Shown: positions 13,921 to 24,360, counted from the first letter of the stretch. The stretch is DNA of 64,000 bases from Desmodus rotundus (GCF_022682495.2 NC_071391.1:80255161-80319160); one strand, 5' to 3'. Program-made: numbers and translations. Notes: generated by a model not told the origin, from the letters alone.

Positions 13921-16398
13921 GTCATGGGTACTTTAGTAAGGATTGTATTGAATCTATTAATTGCTTTGGGTAGTATTGCCATTTTGATGATGTTAATTCT
14001 TCCAATCCATGAGCATGGTACATGCTTCCATTTGTTTGTGTCTTCCTTAATTTCTTTTTTCAGTGTTGTTTATTTTTCTGAGTACAGGTCTTTTACCTCT
14101 TTGGTTAGGTTTATTCCTAGGTACTTTATTTTTCTTGTTGCTATATCAAATGGGATTTTTTTCCTGATTTCTGTTTCTGCTGTTTCATTGTTGGTATACA
14201 GGAGTGCCTTTGCTTTCTGAGTATTATTTTTGCATCCAGCTGTTTTGCCAAATTCATTTATTAGGTCAAGTCGTTTTTTGGTGGAGTCTATAGGATTTTC
14301 CATGTACACTATCATGTCATCTGCAAACAGTGATAGTTTCATTTCCTCCTTTCCAATTAGGGTGCCTTTTATTTCTTTTCTTCTCTGATTGCTGTGGCTA
14401 GGACTTCCAGTACTATTTTCAATAGGAGTGGTGAGAGAGTGCATCCTTGTCTTGCTCCTGATCTTAGTGAGAAAGCTCTAAGTTTTTGTCCATTGAGTAT
14501 GATGTTGGCTGTAGGTCTCTCATATATGGCCTTTATTATGTTGAGGAGTGCTCCCTCTATTCCCACTTTGTTGAGGGTTTTTATCATAAATGAGTGCTAC
14601 ACCCTATCAAATGCTTTTTCCGCATCTATTGATATGATCATGTGATTCTTGTCTTTGCTGTTGTTTATGTGATGTATTTTGTTTATTGATTTGTGAATAT
14701 TGTGCCTCCTTGCATCCCTGGGATGAGCCCCACTTATTCATGGTTTATGATATTTTTAATGTATTGCTGGATGCAGTTTGCCAATATATTGTTGAGGATT
14801 TTAGCATCCATGTTCATCAGCGATATTGGTCTGAAGTTTTCTTTCTTTTTGTGTCTTTATCTGGTTTTGGGATTAGGATGATGTTGGCTTCATAAAATGA
14901 GTTTGGGAGTCTTCCATCTTTTTGAATTTTAAAAAATAATCTGTAGAGGATGGGGATTAGCTCCACCTTAAATGCTCTGTAGAATTCTCCTGTGAAATCA
15001 TCTGGTCCAGGGCTTTTGTGTGTGGGAAGCTTTTTGATTACTGTTTCAATTTCATCAGGTGTTATTGGTCTGTTCAGGCTTTCTGCTTCTACTTCATTGA
15101 GTTTTGGATGGTTATATTTTTCTAGAAATTTGCCCATTTCCTCTAGGTTTTCAAATTTCTTGGCATACAGTTCTTCATAGTAATTTCTTACAATCCTCTC
15201 TATTTCTGTGGTATCAATTGTAATCACTTCTCTTTCATTTCTAATTGTGTTTATTTGGGTCCTCTCTCTTTTTTTCTTGATGAGCCTGCTTAAGGGCTTG
15301 TCAATTTTGTTTACCTTTCCAAAGAACCAGCTCCTGGATTCCTTGATCCTTACTATTGTGCTTTTAATCTCTATGTCATTTAATTCTGTTCTGATCTTGG
15401 TTATTTCCTTACTTCTATTTGCTCTGGGTTGTCTTTGTTGTTGTTCCTTGAGTTCTTGTAGGTGTAGGGTTAGGTTGTTTATTTCAGATGTTTCTATTCT
15501 TTTAGGTGGGCCTGTATCACTATAAACTTCCCTCTCAGCATGCCTTTGCTGTGTCCCATAGGTTTTGGATTGTTGTGAGTTCATTTTGATTTGTTTCCAG
15601 AAACTTTTTGATTTCTTCCCTAATCTCATTTTTCACCCATTCATTGTTTAATAGCATGCTATTCAATCTCTATGTTTTTGAGTGTTTTGGGTTTTTTCCT
15701 TTGGGGTTGATTTCTAGTTTCAGTCCCTTGTGGTCAGAGAAAATGCTTGATATGATTTCAATTTTCTTGAACTTGTTGAGGATTGTTTTGTGTCCTATCA
15801 TGTGGTCTATCTTTGAAAATGTTCCATGTGTTTTGAAAAGAATGTGTATTTTGGTTTTTTGGGATGAAAGACTCTCTATATATATCAGTTAAGTCAATTA
15901 GACCTAGGGCCTTGTTCAATGGCACAATATCTTTGTTGATATTTTGTTTGGAAGATATGTCCATCTTTGACAGTGGGGTATTAAAATCCCCTACCATAAT
16001 TGTGTTGCTGTCAATATCTTTCTTGAAGTCCTCCAAGATTTTCTTCATGTGTTTGGGTGCTCCTATGTTGGAAGCATATATCTTTACAATGTTTATGTCT
16101 TCTTTGTGGATTTTTCCTTTGAGTATTATGAAGTGACCATCTGGGTCTCTCTTTATGGCCCTTTTTTTGAAGTCTATTTTGTCTGATATGAGTATTGCTA
16201 CCACAGCTTTTTTTTCCTACCCATTTGTTTCCAGCTCTTCACTTTCAGTCTTTGTAGGTCTTCTGTCCTGAGGTGGGTCTCTTGTAGGCAGCATATGTGT
16301 GGTTTGTGCTTTCTTATCCATTCAGCTATTCTATGTCTTTTGATTGGAGCATTTAATCCATTTACATTTAAGGTTATTATTGATAGGTACTTATACAT
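13921..16398 (-). pseudogene. ORF2: L1 ORF2 pseudogene (endonuclease and part of RT)
   Basis: The start is at 16,398 (MYKYLSIITLNVNGLNAPIK), the canonical beginning of the apurinic-type endonuclease domain. Endonuclease motifs are visible: CLQETHLRTEDLQ near 16,270, GDFNTPLSKMD near 15,980, and the SDH region near 15,730. RT follows ([15 protein letters not shown] near 15,000; [15 protein letters not shown] near 14,320). Several frameshifts and stops break it into frames of 66, 148, 270, 72 and 124 residues. Confidence 0.88.
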
Positions 16399-16452
16399 TG
16401 TCGATTTTTTGTACCTGTGTTCCTTTCTCTTTCTCTCTTTTCCTTCCTTTCC

Positions 16453-17364
16453 TTACAGTAGCACCATTAGCATCTCTAACAGAGCCAGTTTGGTGGAGGT
16501 ATATTCTTTGAGCCTTCTTTTGTCTGGGAAACTCCTTATTTGCCCTTCTATCTTGATTGAGAGCCTTGCTGGGTAAAGTAGTCTTGGTTGCAGGCCTTTG
16601 GTCCTCATTACTTGGAATATTTTTTGCCATTCTCTTCTGGCTTGGAGCATTTCCATTGAGAAATCAGTTGCTAACCTTATTGGGGCTTCCTCGTATGTTA
16701 CTTCCTTTTTCCCTTGCTGCCTTTGAGATTCTTTCTTTGTCTTGGACTTTTGCCATTTTAATGATTACGTGTCTTGCGGTGGGCCGCTTTGGGTTCCTCT
16801 TGATTGGGACTCTCTGTGATTCCTGGGTTTGTGTGACTTTTTCTCTAATCAGATTAGGGAAATTTTCCATCATTGCTTTTTCATACAGGTTTTCTATCCC
16901 TTGCTTTCCTCTTCTCCTTCTGATATCCCTATTATATGGATATTATTTTGTTTCGTGTTGTCCTGCATTTCCCTTAACCTTTCCTCATTTTTTTCTGAGC
17001 CTCTTTTCTTGCTCATTCTGGGTGTTTTTTTACATTGTCCTCCAGTTCACTGATCCGATCCTCTGCTTCTTGAACCTTCTTTTCATTCCTTCTACTGTGT
17101 TCTTCAGTTCCAAAATTGTATTCTTCATTTCCTCTTGGCCCTTGTTGATAGTTTCTATTTCTTTTTTCATATTGATATAGTTTGCAGTGAGTTCATTGTA
17201 GTTTCCCTGTAGTTTTTGGTAATTCTGTGTGAGCTCATGAAGCTTCCTTATAACCAGTTGTTTGAACTCAACATCTGATAGTTGACTTGCCTCTTTTTCA
17301 TTTAGCATTGTTTCTGAGACTTCCCCTTTCCTTTCATTTGGAGATTATTTCTTTGTCTTCCCAT
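16453..17364 (-). pseudogene. ORF1: L1 ORF1 pseudogene
   Basis: This ORF1p relic would start at the ATG read from 17,364. The coiled-coil segment (ELTQNYQKLQGNYNELTANY, 17,030-17,308) is open. The RRM (NFPNLIREKVTQTQESQRVP, about 16,664-16,873) and the C-terminal domain (about 16,456-16,656) are in shifted frames. ORF1 and ORF2 are separated by about 55 bases, as in the young L1. Confidence 0.85.
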
Positions 17365-17968
17365 TGTTTGTGAGACTCTTCCTGTTAGCCTCTGCTTCTT
17401 ATGTTGCTCTGTTCTGATCCCCTGGGTGTTTGGTGTAAACTTCTGTGATAGAATACCTGTGAGATTTAATGGTACAGTCTCCTTGCTCTCCTGCTCTTAC
17501 TGATCTTGGGCTGTTGTTTATGTTGGCTCTGTGCATGTCTTTGGTTTTTGGTTGTTTTGTCTTTCTTTGGTTGGTCTTTCCCACCAGCTGGTTATCTGAG
17601 GGTCAGTCTCTCCCCCACCTCTTGTTTTCTGTTGTGCATGTGGGAGCAGGTTGTGTTGGAGCTGGTTCTTCCATGTGTACAAGGCTTTGAGGCTTTTCTC
17701 TTGCTCTTGTTCACTTGTTTGTTCCTAGTAATTTCTTCACTATTTACTTGTATTTCCAGATAGGTCCTGGGTTGAGTTAGTGTGACTTCCCCTCCCTCCT
17801 TCACCTTCTTCTCTTTTTATCTGTTGGTGTTTCCTTTGTTGGTGGGTTTCCTCTTCCAGGAGGTATCATTTTGTTCACAGCTTCTACCCACTCTTTTTTA
17901 TGGTAGGCCTTCTCCGGGTGATAGGTGTGCATGCAGAGCCTTCCTTGATTCACACTCTCCCAGGTGCC

Positions 17969-18245
17969 TGTGGTCTCAGTTCCCTCTGAGATGAGGTGCA
18001 GACACTCCCCAGTGGGTGGGCACACTCCCTGGTCTCTGGGTACACTCCTGGTTGCAGGGCACCCTCCCCCTTGTGGTTCCTGTAGTCTCAGCTCCCTCCG
18101 AGCTGAGGTGCGGGCACTCCCTGGTGGATGGGCACACTCCCTAGTTGCTGAGCACACTTCTGGTCGCTGGGCACCCTCTCCCGGGTGGTGCCTGTTGTCT
18201 TACCTCCCTCTGAGATGAGGTGCGCACAGTCCCCCGATGGGTGGC
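17969..18245 (-). repeat. 112-bp tandem repeat in the inverted L1 5'UTR
   Basis: Units begin at 17,969, 18,081 and 18,193, a constant 112-bp period (about 2.4 units). Each contains 'tctcag...tccctc(t/c)gag' and 'gtgggtgggcacactccct' variants. This is a monomer-like organisation of an L1 5'UTR promoter region, different in sequence and period from the 47-bp repeat in the young L1. Confidence 0.75.
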
Positions 18246-18865
18246 AGGGTGGAGAGGAGACTGGAACTGTTGCTGGAGGGGAATGCCCCAATGTGCCCTG
18301 GAGGGTCTTTTTCTTTTGGGGAAATAATCCTGCTGCTCAATCCTGTGGCTCCCTCTATACAAGGAAGGGCCTGTCCTCTCACACAGCCTGCCTCTCCAGC
18401 GAGGCCGGGGGCTGTCTGGGTCAGGATCGCACATGGCCCAACTTTCAACTCTCCTCAGCCAGCATCTGGTCTCCCTGGGTTTACCAGTTCATCTTTACTC
18501 CCCTCCCTGTGACTTCAGGCAACCAGGTCTCTCACAGTGTTGCTCAGGCCTTGTTTGGAAGGGGAGGGGGCCCTTAACCCGGCTCTCTCCCAGGAGTCCT
18601 GTGGCAGGCCCTGCACGGGCGGGCCTGGGGCTGCAGCCCTCCTGGTCCCCGCATTAGTCCCAGGGACCTTTTTGTAGTGAAGCAATCCCCTTACCATCTC
18701 TTTTCTCAGTGTCCTCTGTACTTTTTGGTCTCCTATCTTCATAAACACTGGGCTGCTTTTGGCTGTTCGCTTTGTTCCTTAGTAGAATGGGTAGGTGTTT
18801 CACCCAGGAGCAGAGGGCAGTTGACTCTGCTCCCACCTATCTCACCGCCATCTTCTCTCTGACCT

Positions 18866-19150
18866 TAAGATCTCACCTTTAACTGGAACATAATCAACAA
18901 AAGAAAAAAGTGAACAAAATATAACCAGAGACATTGAAATTAAGAACAATCTAACAGTAACCAGAGGAGAGGGGGGAAGGGATAATAGGGGGAAGGGTTT
19001 TCAGGAACTATTATAAAGAATGACACATGGACAAAACCAAGGGAGAGGGTGGAAGCAAGGGAGAGTGATGAGTTTGGCTGGGGGGGGGAGTGTTGGGGTG
19101 AAGTGGAGACAACTGTAATTGAACAACAGTAAAATAATTAAAACAAAAAT
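18866..19150 (+). mobile_element. 3' end of the plus-strand L1 that began at 11,356
   Basis: It begins 'gatctcacctttaactgg', the bases that follow directly after the left piece's break point in the full-length L1 (about 60,780). It continues through the G-rich 3'UTR and 'caactgtaattgaacaacag' to an A-rich end. This shows that 11,356-13,914 and this segment were one element before the inverted piece arrived. Confidence 0.85.
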
Positions 19151-19169
19151 AAAAATAAGCAATATATAT

Positions 19170-19207
19170 ATGAATTGTATATATATATGAATATATATAT
19201 GAATTGT
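19170..19207 (+). repeat. Right target-site duplication of the HAL1 nest inside an AT repeat
   Basis: ATGAATTGT occurs at 19,170-19,178 and again at 19,199-19,207, separated by (TA)n. It matches 9,406-9,414 to the left of the HAL1. The second copy may come from local slippage of the AT-rich tract. Confidence 0.5.
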
Positions 19208-19475
19208 AATCACTAATGCTATTTTATGGCTATGATTCTTATTAGTAATAAAGAGTTTTAGCTTGTTTATAAGATGCCTGCTGACTCAAATAAACTGCCT
19301 TGAGTTAGACCACAAGAAATTGGAACATAAGAGAATCCGTGAACACTGAATTTCACACAAAGTACATGCTGCAGTTCTTTTCACAGAATACTATAGATGA
19401 CCCTGAAGCTGGGGAGCCAAGGCCACTATATTTAATGACCCCAAAACTTCTGCCAATAGGTGACATATTGATTTA

Positions 19476-19522
19476 TTTTTGAGCCACATATGGTAAATAT
19501 CTTACTATATGTGGCTCAAAAA
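19476..19522. repeat. Short near-perfect hairpin (21-bp arms)
   Basis: The left arm 19,476-19,496 and right arm 19,502-19,522 are reverse complements with one mismatch, separated by a 5-base loop. The arms contain GAGCCACATAT and its complement. It is not preceded by a U-rich terminator-like context or associated with a gene. Confidence 0.85.
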
Positions 19523-19599
19523 AATTCTTACTGAGGTAGAATGTTAATTTTAAATAATGGTGATTTGTCACAGCCAATTGAATAAAAATCTGATCTACA

Positions 19600-19632
19600 T
19601 TAAAAATAAATAAATAAATAAATAAAATAAAA
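19600..19632. repeat. (AAAT)n simple repeat
   Basis: Repeated TAAA/AAAT units, probably the decayed A-tail of an old retroposon. Confidence 0.8.
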
Positions 19633-19904
19633 CCTTTTTCTGTTTTAAAGAAATATGCTTCTAGAAGGTCCTTATTAAAACATGCATGGAAAAGATGATA
19701 TATAAACTTTTTATTTTAGTTACCACAATGCTTAACTTAATAAATGGTCCAATGTGACATCCAGAATTCATATTTTAGAAGTTCTGTGGCATTCCCTAGT
19801 TGATGGCTAGAGACTTAAAACAGTAGTAAAAAGAATGAGGAGAAGGAGGAGGAAGAGAACAGGAAGAAACATGCAGGTGTGCTATACCTATTTCTCTCTT
19901 GTTT

Positions 19905-20045
19905 CCAAGGCTGCTTTAGCTATTATCATTCCCATTTTATATGTGAGGAAATGGAGGCTTTCAGGAGTTATTTGACTTGTCCAACTTTTGCAGATAATAA
20001 GTGACAAAACCAATTTAAATAAGACCTGATTCCAAAACATGCTCT
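19905..20045 (-). repeat. MIR SINE fragment
   Basis: 'cattcccattttatatgtga', 'ggaaatggaggctttcagg' and 'gataataagtgacaaaacc' follow the reverse-strand MIR order. Confidence 0.6.
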
Positions 20046-20413
20046 TTTTTATTTTCATTATTCTACAAAGATTTTATTCACATCAAACTTGAATAGTAGC
20101 AGAAAAACAAGATATAACTAAGCCACTTATCAAAGAACAATATACAATAGATTTACATTTCTCAATGGCATTAGAAAATATTTCCATACATTACATTTAC
20201 AATTCTAATCTTAGGGCTTTCAAGGTGCCTGAAGCTTCAGAGTGCTAGAATTGATTTTTATCAGAAAAATTGCAAAACTGTGCAACACAATCCATATTAA
20301 TTACATAAAAAAGGGCACCAGTTATTTTTCATTCCAGCACAACTGTGCCACTCTGTGTTCTCGGAAACAAATAATCCCCCAAATCCAGGTCCCATTCATT
20401 GTTCAACTATGCA

Positions 20414-20570
20414 CTTAGTCACATATTCTATTCTATTTTTAATTTTTGACTCTATTACAGATATAATAGAGTCATTCCCCCCACCTTTGCCCACCTCCAC
20501 CCAGTCCTATTCCCTCTGGCCATCACCACACCATTTTCTGTGTCTATGGGCTATGCATATATTTCAAGAA
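20414..20570 (-). mobile_element. Possible old L1 3'UTR fragment
   Basis: A C-rich stretch (20,476-20,510) next to an AT-rich 'tattacagatataatagag' segment resembles the reverse strand of an L1/HAL1 3'UTR. It is too diverged for a firm call. Confidence 0.3.
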
Positions 20571-20649
20571 TGAAAAAATATATATATATGGCAGAACAAG
20601 GATTGGAGGAAGCATAAGACCCCTAACTAGGACTGAAGAGATTGAGGTA

Positions 20650-20760
20650 TATTATAGGCTGAAAGTTTGTGTGTCCCCCAAGTTCATGTTGAAACCTAAG
20701 AAGTAGAGCCTTTGAGAGGTGATTAGGTCATGAGGATTAAGCCCTCATTATAGGATAGTG
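20650..20760 (+). mobile_element. ERVL-MaLR (MST/MLT-type) LTR, left part
   Basis: 'tgtgtcccccaagttcatgt' and 'gaggtgattaggtcatgagg' are hallmark stretches of MST/MLT-type MaLR LTRs. The LTR is interrupted at 20,760 by the HAL1 insertion and resumes at 22,664. It is an old, non-coding endogenous retroviral relic. Confidence 0.75.
20752..20760 (+). repeat. Target-site duplication (left) of the HAL1 in the LTR
   Basis: AGGATAGTG here matches AGGATTAGTG at 22,664-22,673, one base longer. In the MaLR LTR this sequence should occur once, so the pair marks the insertion of the intervening 1.9 kb. Confidence 0.7.
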
Positions 20761-22540
20761 TTTTTTAAAAAAATATATTTTATTGATTATGCTATTACAG
20801 ATTACCTAATTCCCCCCCCATTATTCCCCTTCCACCCTGCACCACCCAACCCTCCAGCATTCCCCTCCCCTTAGTTCATATCCATGGTTTGTACATATAA
20901 GTTCTTTGACTTCTGTGTTTCCTATACCATTTTTGACCTCTCCCCATCTATTTTATGCCTACCAATTATGCTTCTTATTCCCTGTACATTTTACCCCCTA
21001 TTCCTCCCATCCCCCTCCCCACTGAAATCCCTCCATGTGATGTCCATTTCTCTGATTCTGTTCCTGTTCTAGTTGTTTGCTTAGTTTTGTTTTCATGGAT
21101 TTTCTTTTCTTTTTAGGTTTGTTGATAGTTGTGAGTTTGTTGTCATTTCACTGTTCATACTTTTTATCTTCTTTCCCTTAGCTAAGTCCCTTTAACATTT
21201 GATATAATAATGGCTTGGTGATGATGAACTCCTTTAACTTGGCCTTATCTGGGAAACACTTTATCTGCCCTTCCATTCTAAACAATAGCTTTGCTGGATA
21301 GAGTGATCTTGGATGTAGGTCCTTGCCTTTCATGACTTTGAGTACTTCTCTCCAGTCCCTTCTTGCCTGCAAGGTTTCTTTTGAAATATCAGCTGATGGT
21401 CTTATGGGCACTCCTTTGTAGGTAACTCTCTCCTTTCCTCTTGCTGCTTTTAAGATTCTTTCTTTATCTTTAATCTCAGGCAACTTAATGATGATGTGCC
21501 TTGGTGCGTTCCTCTTTGGGTCCAACTTCTTTGGGACTCTCTGGGCTTCCTGGACTTCCTGGAAGTCTGTTTCTTTCGCCAGATTGGGGAAGTTTTCCTT
21601 CATTATTCATTCAAATAAGTTTTCAATTTCTTGCTGTTGTCGTTCTTCTTCTGGCACCCCTATACTTTGGATATTGGAAAATTTCAAGTTGTCCCAGAGG
21701 TTCCTAAGTCTCCCTTCACTTTCTTTGAATTCTTGTTTCTTCATTCTGTTCCAGTTGGATGTTCATTTTTTCCTTTCATTCCATATCGTTGCTTTGAGTC
21801 CTGGTTTCCTTCCTGTCACTGTTGGTTCCTTGAATATTTTGTTTTATTTCACTTTGGGTATCCTTCATTTGTTCTTTCATCTTTTTGACCAAGCTCAATC
21901 AGTTCTGTGAGCATTTGGTTACCAGGGCTTTAAATTCTCCATCAGGTAGGTTGGATATCTCCTCGTCGCTTAGCTCTTTTTCTGGAGTTTTGCACTGTTC
22001 TTTCATTTGGGCCCTATTTCTTTGTCTTGGGGCACCTGTTAAGTTGCAAGGGGGAGGGGCCTTAGGTATCCACTAGGGTAGGGCAACTGTTCTTGCTGTG
22101 CTGTGGAGCTGCCTGTGGGGGAGGGGCCAGAGAAGGAACAATGCAGCTCACCTGCTTGGCTCTAGCCCACTTTCCAATGAACTCTTGTGTGAGACTGGGA
22201 GTTTCTCCCACTGCAGCAACTGCTATAGTCCATAGTCAGCTCAGGGTCTCAGTTTCCCATTCAGTCAGCCCTGCCCGCCAGGTCCACTGCTTCGCAGGGG
22301 GTTCTCTCAGCCAGCCCAGCCCTCACGGTCTGCCACCTTGCCGTGGGTTCTCCATCCACCATCTTACCAGTCTGGTTGTTCTGGTTGAGTGTTTCTTTAA
22401 TTCCTTGGTTGTTGGACTTCCATGCAGTTTGACTTTCTGGCACTTCTAGTTGTTTATTGATTTTAGATTGGTTGTTATCCTCCTTTTGGTTGGGGGAGGA
22501 AGTGAAGGGTTTCTACCTATGCCTCCATCTTGGCTGGAAC
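20761..22540 (-). mobile_element. HAL1 retrotransposon, daughter copy inserted in the LTR
   Basis: The reverse-strand A-tail is at 20,761-20,790, followed by 3'UTR, ORF1 relic and 5'UTR, with the 5' end motif (CCAAGATGGAGGCATAGG in reverse) at about 22,516-22,533. It is nearly identical to the HAL1 at 32,088-33,896. From 21,178 to 22,650 the two align in mirror image with no net length difference (coordinates sum to 54,632), and only three amino acids differ over 141 codons of ORF1. It extends past its 5' end into a transduced flank. Confidence 0.92.
21178..22006 (-). pseudogene. ORF1: HAL1 ORF1 pseudogene (daughter)
   Basis: The C-terminal 141 codons (21,178-21,603) are open: NFPNLAKETDFQEVQEAQRV, then PKRNAPRHIIIK, then VMKGKDLHPR, then KGLS. 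Upstream there is an in-frame TGA at 21,607-21,609. Near 21,920 there is a frame change with a following stop. The same lesions occur at the mirror positions in the 32-33.5 kb copy, so they predate the duplication. Confidence 0.88.
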
Positions 22541-22663
22541 TCTTGGAATACTATAGTTCTTGAGACATTTAATCCTCACATTCTTTAAGATATCTCACTC
22601 AACTTCTAGTCCTAACAGTGACTATGAGTCTTGTTTCTTAGACCACAGAGACAGTGGAACTCC
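22541..22663 (-). other. 5'-transduced flank carried by the HAL1
   Basis: Bases 22,541-22,650 are the exact-register reverse complement of 31,982-32,091, the single-copy-looking DNA directly upstream of the HAL1 at 32.1 kb. The last 13 bases match only loosely. The other HAL1 5' ends in this window (9,415 and 48,700) lack this sequence, so it is not HAL1 5'UTR. It ends at the right target-site duplication. Confidence 0.8.
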
Positions 22664-22882
22664 AGGATTAGTGCTCTATGGAAGAGAGCTCCCTCACCCC
22701 TGCCTCTATGGAAGACACAGTGAGAAGATATTGTCCTATGAGCCAGGAAGCACACCGTCACCAGACACTAAATCAGCTGGCATCTTGATCTTAGACTTCC
22801 AGGCTTTAAAACTATGAGAAATAACTGTTGTCTTTTATAAGTCTATTGTATTCTGTTATGGCAGCCCAAACTGATTAAGACA
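22664..22882 (+). mobile_element. ERVL-MaLR (MST/MLT-type) LTR, right part
   Basis: It resumes with the duplicated AGGATTAGTG and continues 'agagctccctcacccc', 'gacacagtgagaagatat', 'tcaccagacactaaatcag', 'tcttgatcttagacttcc', 'tattctgttatggcagccc'. This is the expected second half of such an LTR, ending near 22,882. No internal retroviral coding sequence is attached. Confidence 0.8.
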
Positions 22883-22884
22883 AG

Positions 22885-23515
22885 AGAGATAAAAATGGAA
22901 ATGATAAGGAATTTGCTGAGTACTTGAACAAAAGAATAAGTAAATAGCCCAACAGTAGCATTGAAATTCTGCTTTGAAATAACCAAAAACAAGATGAGAC
23001 AATTAAATGCACACACTGTGGTTGTTGCTGATTTTAGAAAATACTTCGGTTATGAATTTTCTATGCAGTTTTATCTTCTACCATGAAATGCTGCCAGCCC
23101 ACCCAACCAGACCTTTTCTTTCTTACTCATATCTCCCACTCTGTCTGAAATGTCCTTCTTTCTCTCTTGGTACCCAGTGTCTTTGCTTTCTTTCAAAGTT
23201 CAAGTGTAGTCTTATCTGCCCTGTAAAACTCAAATATATTTTCTTCTCTTCTCAATTCATATTATTTATATACCGTATTGACTTATATTATTTGTTGATT
23301 GCTCTAAACTGAATTCTAATGGTCTTGGAATCACTTAAGTTTTTTTTTTCAAATTGTAAAGTTATATCATACAATTTGTAGAATAACTTATAAGTAAGAT
23401 AAAGTATGAAGAAGTAAGTAAATTCATGCAAAGACCCATCAACCAGAGAAGCAACCATACTAATATTTTAATTAATAAGCTTGTAGACAATTCACTTTTA
23501 CACTGTAAACCAAAT
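22885..23515. other. Unassigned sequence
   Basis: The 101-residue frame at 23,007-23,312 has no recognisable motif. I see no gene here. Confidence 0.45.
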
Positions 23516-23519
23516 TAAT

Positions 23520-23971
23520 TTAGGCTGTGAGAAAGAATAAAAATATGTATTTGAGCTAAACGAGCTTCAGGCCAGGAGATGTAGAGTTAGGGAGCAACTT
23601 AAATTGTGTTCCACTGAGACGAAGGGCAGGCCACCTTTTATAGCAAAAGTTCCTTCCGAGGTTCTCAATGAGGTCTGTTTTATGTAAATGAGGTATCCAA
23701 ATTGTGCAGTTCTGACTGGAGTGGCAGATCTCAGGCTATTGGTAAAAAGGCAAAACCCGGGTTTCCCTGCAGTGTTTGATTCAGATGGCATGAAAACAGT
23801 GGGCACAGTGTGGGCACACCAGAGTTCAGTCTGAGGTTCTTCGCAGTTTACAGACTAGGCGAGGGGCCCCTATCAGCAAATGGCTGCTAGGTTCTTACTA
23901 TTTTTAATATTTAGGCCCTTGGTAGACCATGGGGAGTCCATCTCAGCCGATAAATTCATTCTTGGAGTTCA
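23520..23971 (-). mobile_element. Probable solo retroviral LTR
   Basis: Read on the minus strand, the block starts TGAACTCC, is GC-richer than its surroundings and has a TATA box (CTATAAAAGG, reverse of 23,634-23,643). A leader-like stretch follows with 'ctcagtggaacac' and 'tctcctggcctgaagctc', ending 'tttctcacagcc'. This layout (U3, TATA, R/U5-like) suggests a solo LTR. No second LTR or gag/pol/env sequence is nearby. The boundaries and family are uncertain. Confidence 0.5.
23634..23643 (-). promoter_or_regulatory. TATA-like box in the putative LTR
   Basis: CTATAAAAGG on the minus strand is a near-canonical TATA box at the position expected upstream of an LTR transcription start. Activity is unknown. 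Confidence 0.45.
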
Positions 23972-24005
23972 CATCAAATGAATCTGTCTTCTCAAGTTCC
24001 ACAAT

Positions 24006-24021
24006 ACACACACACACACAA
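24006..24021. repeat. (AC)n microsatellite
   Basis: A short run of CA dinucleotides. Confidence 0.85.
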
Positions 24022-24182
24022 ATGTTCACATACCTACATAAATTTTTTTCTACATAAAATTTTAAATGAATTAATTCACATTTTAAAAGCTGTTTTTAAC
24101 CTTTTAACTTCATCATGTTTATGAATATATTTTCATATCGATAAATATAGAATATTATAATTTATAATAACTTCAATATTTA

Positions 24183-24360
24183 TAGCTGGATGGACATGCA
24201 ATGATTTATTTAGCCAATCTTCCATTGATAGACATTTAAGTTCCTTCTCACTTTTTTATTGTAAACAGTTCTGAGACAAACAACTTTGTAGAAATGTCAT
24301 TTCATACTTTTCTAATAATCTCATTAGAATATGTTCTAGAGTTATAATTGCTTGATGGGA
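24183..24360 (-). mobile_element. Ancient L1 3' fragment (probable)
   Basis: On the minus strand, 'ttaaatgtctatcaatgga' and 'gattggctaaataaatcat' resemble the end of ORF2 of old mammalian L1 families. It is short and diverged. Confidence 0.4.

Larger units (their letters stand above)
13915..18862 (-). mobile_element. Inverted L1 piece: 5'UTR, ORF1 and 5' half of ORF2, no 3' end
   Basis: On the minus strand it runs from the 5' end motif GAAGATGGCGG (about 18,842-18,852) through a 5'UTR with a 112-bp tandem repeat, ORF1 (17,364-16,453) and ORF2 (from 16,398). It stops inside RT at the point matching about 59,483 of the full-length L1. No 3' half, 3'UTR or A-tail is attached. It sits head-to-head inside the plus-strand L1, whose sequence continues on the far side with only about 6-8 bases missing. 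The left join has short overlap ('gaaata'). Confidence 0.88.

Noticed and set aside
16557..17180. 207-codon frame on the plus strand
   Set aside because: It is antisense to L1 ORF1. The same kind of hydrophobic shadow frame appears opposite ORF1 in the young L1 (56,168-56,700), so it reflects codon composition.
19161..19207. Possible CRISPR-like or regulatory repeat
   Set aside because: It is an AT dinucleotide-rich tract with a duplicated nonamer at a retrotransposon end. There are no spacers or regular units, and the host is a mammal.
21488..21910. 140-codon frame antisense to HAL1 ORF1, identical in the 32.7-33.1 kb copy
   Set aside because: Identity of the two is explained by the recent duplication of the whole element, not by selection on the frame.
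20650..22882. Reading the split LTR plus insert as a provirus
   Set aside because: The material between the LTR halves is a HAL1 in the opposite orientation with its own target-site duplication, and no gag, pol or env sequence is present.
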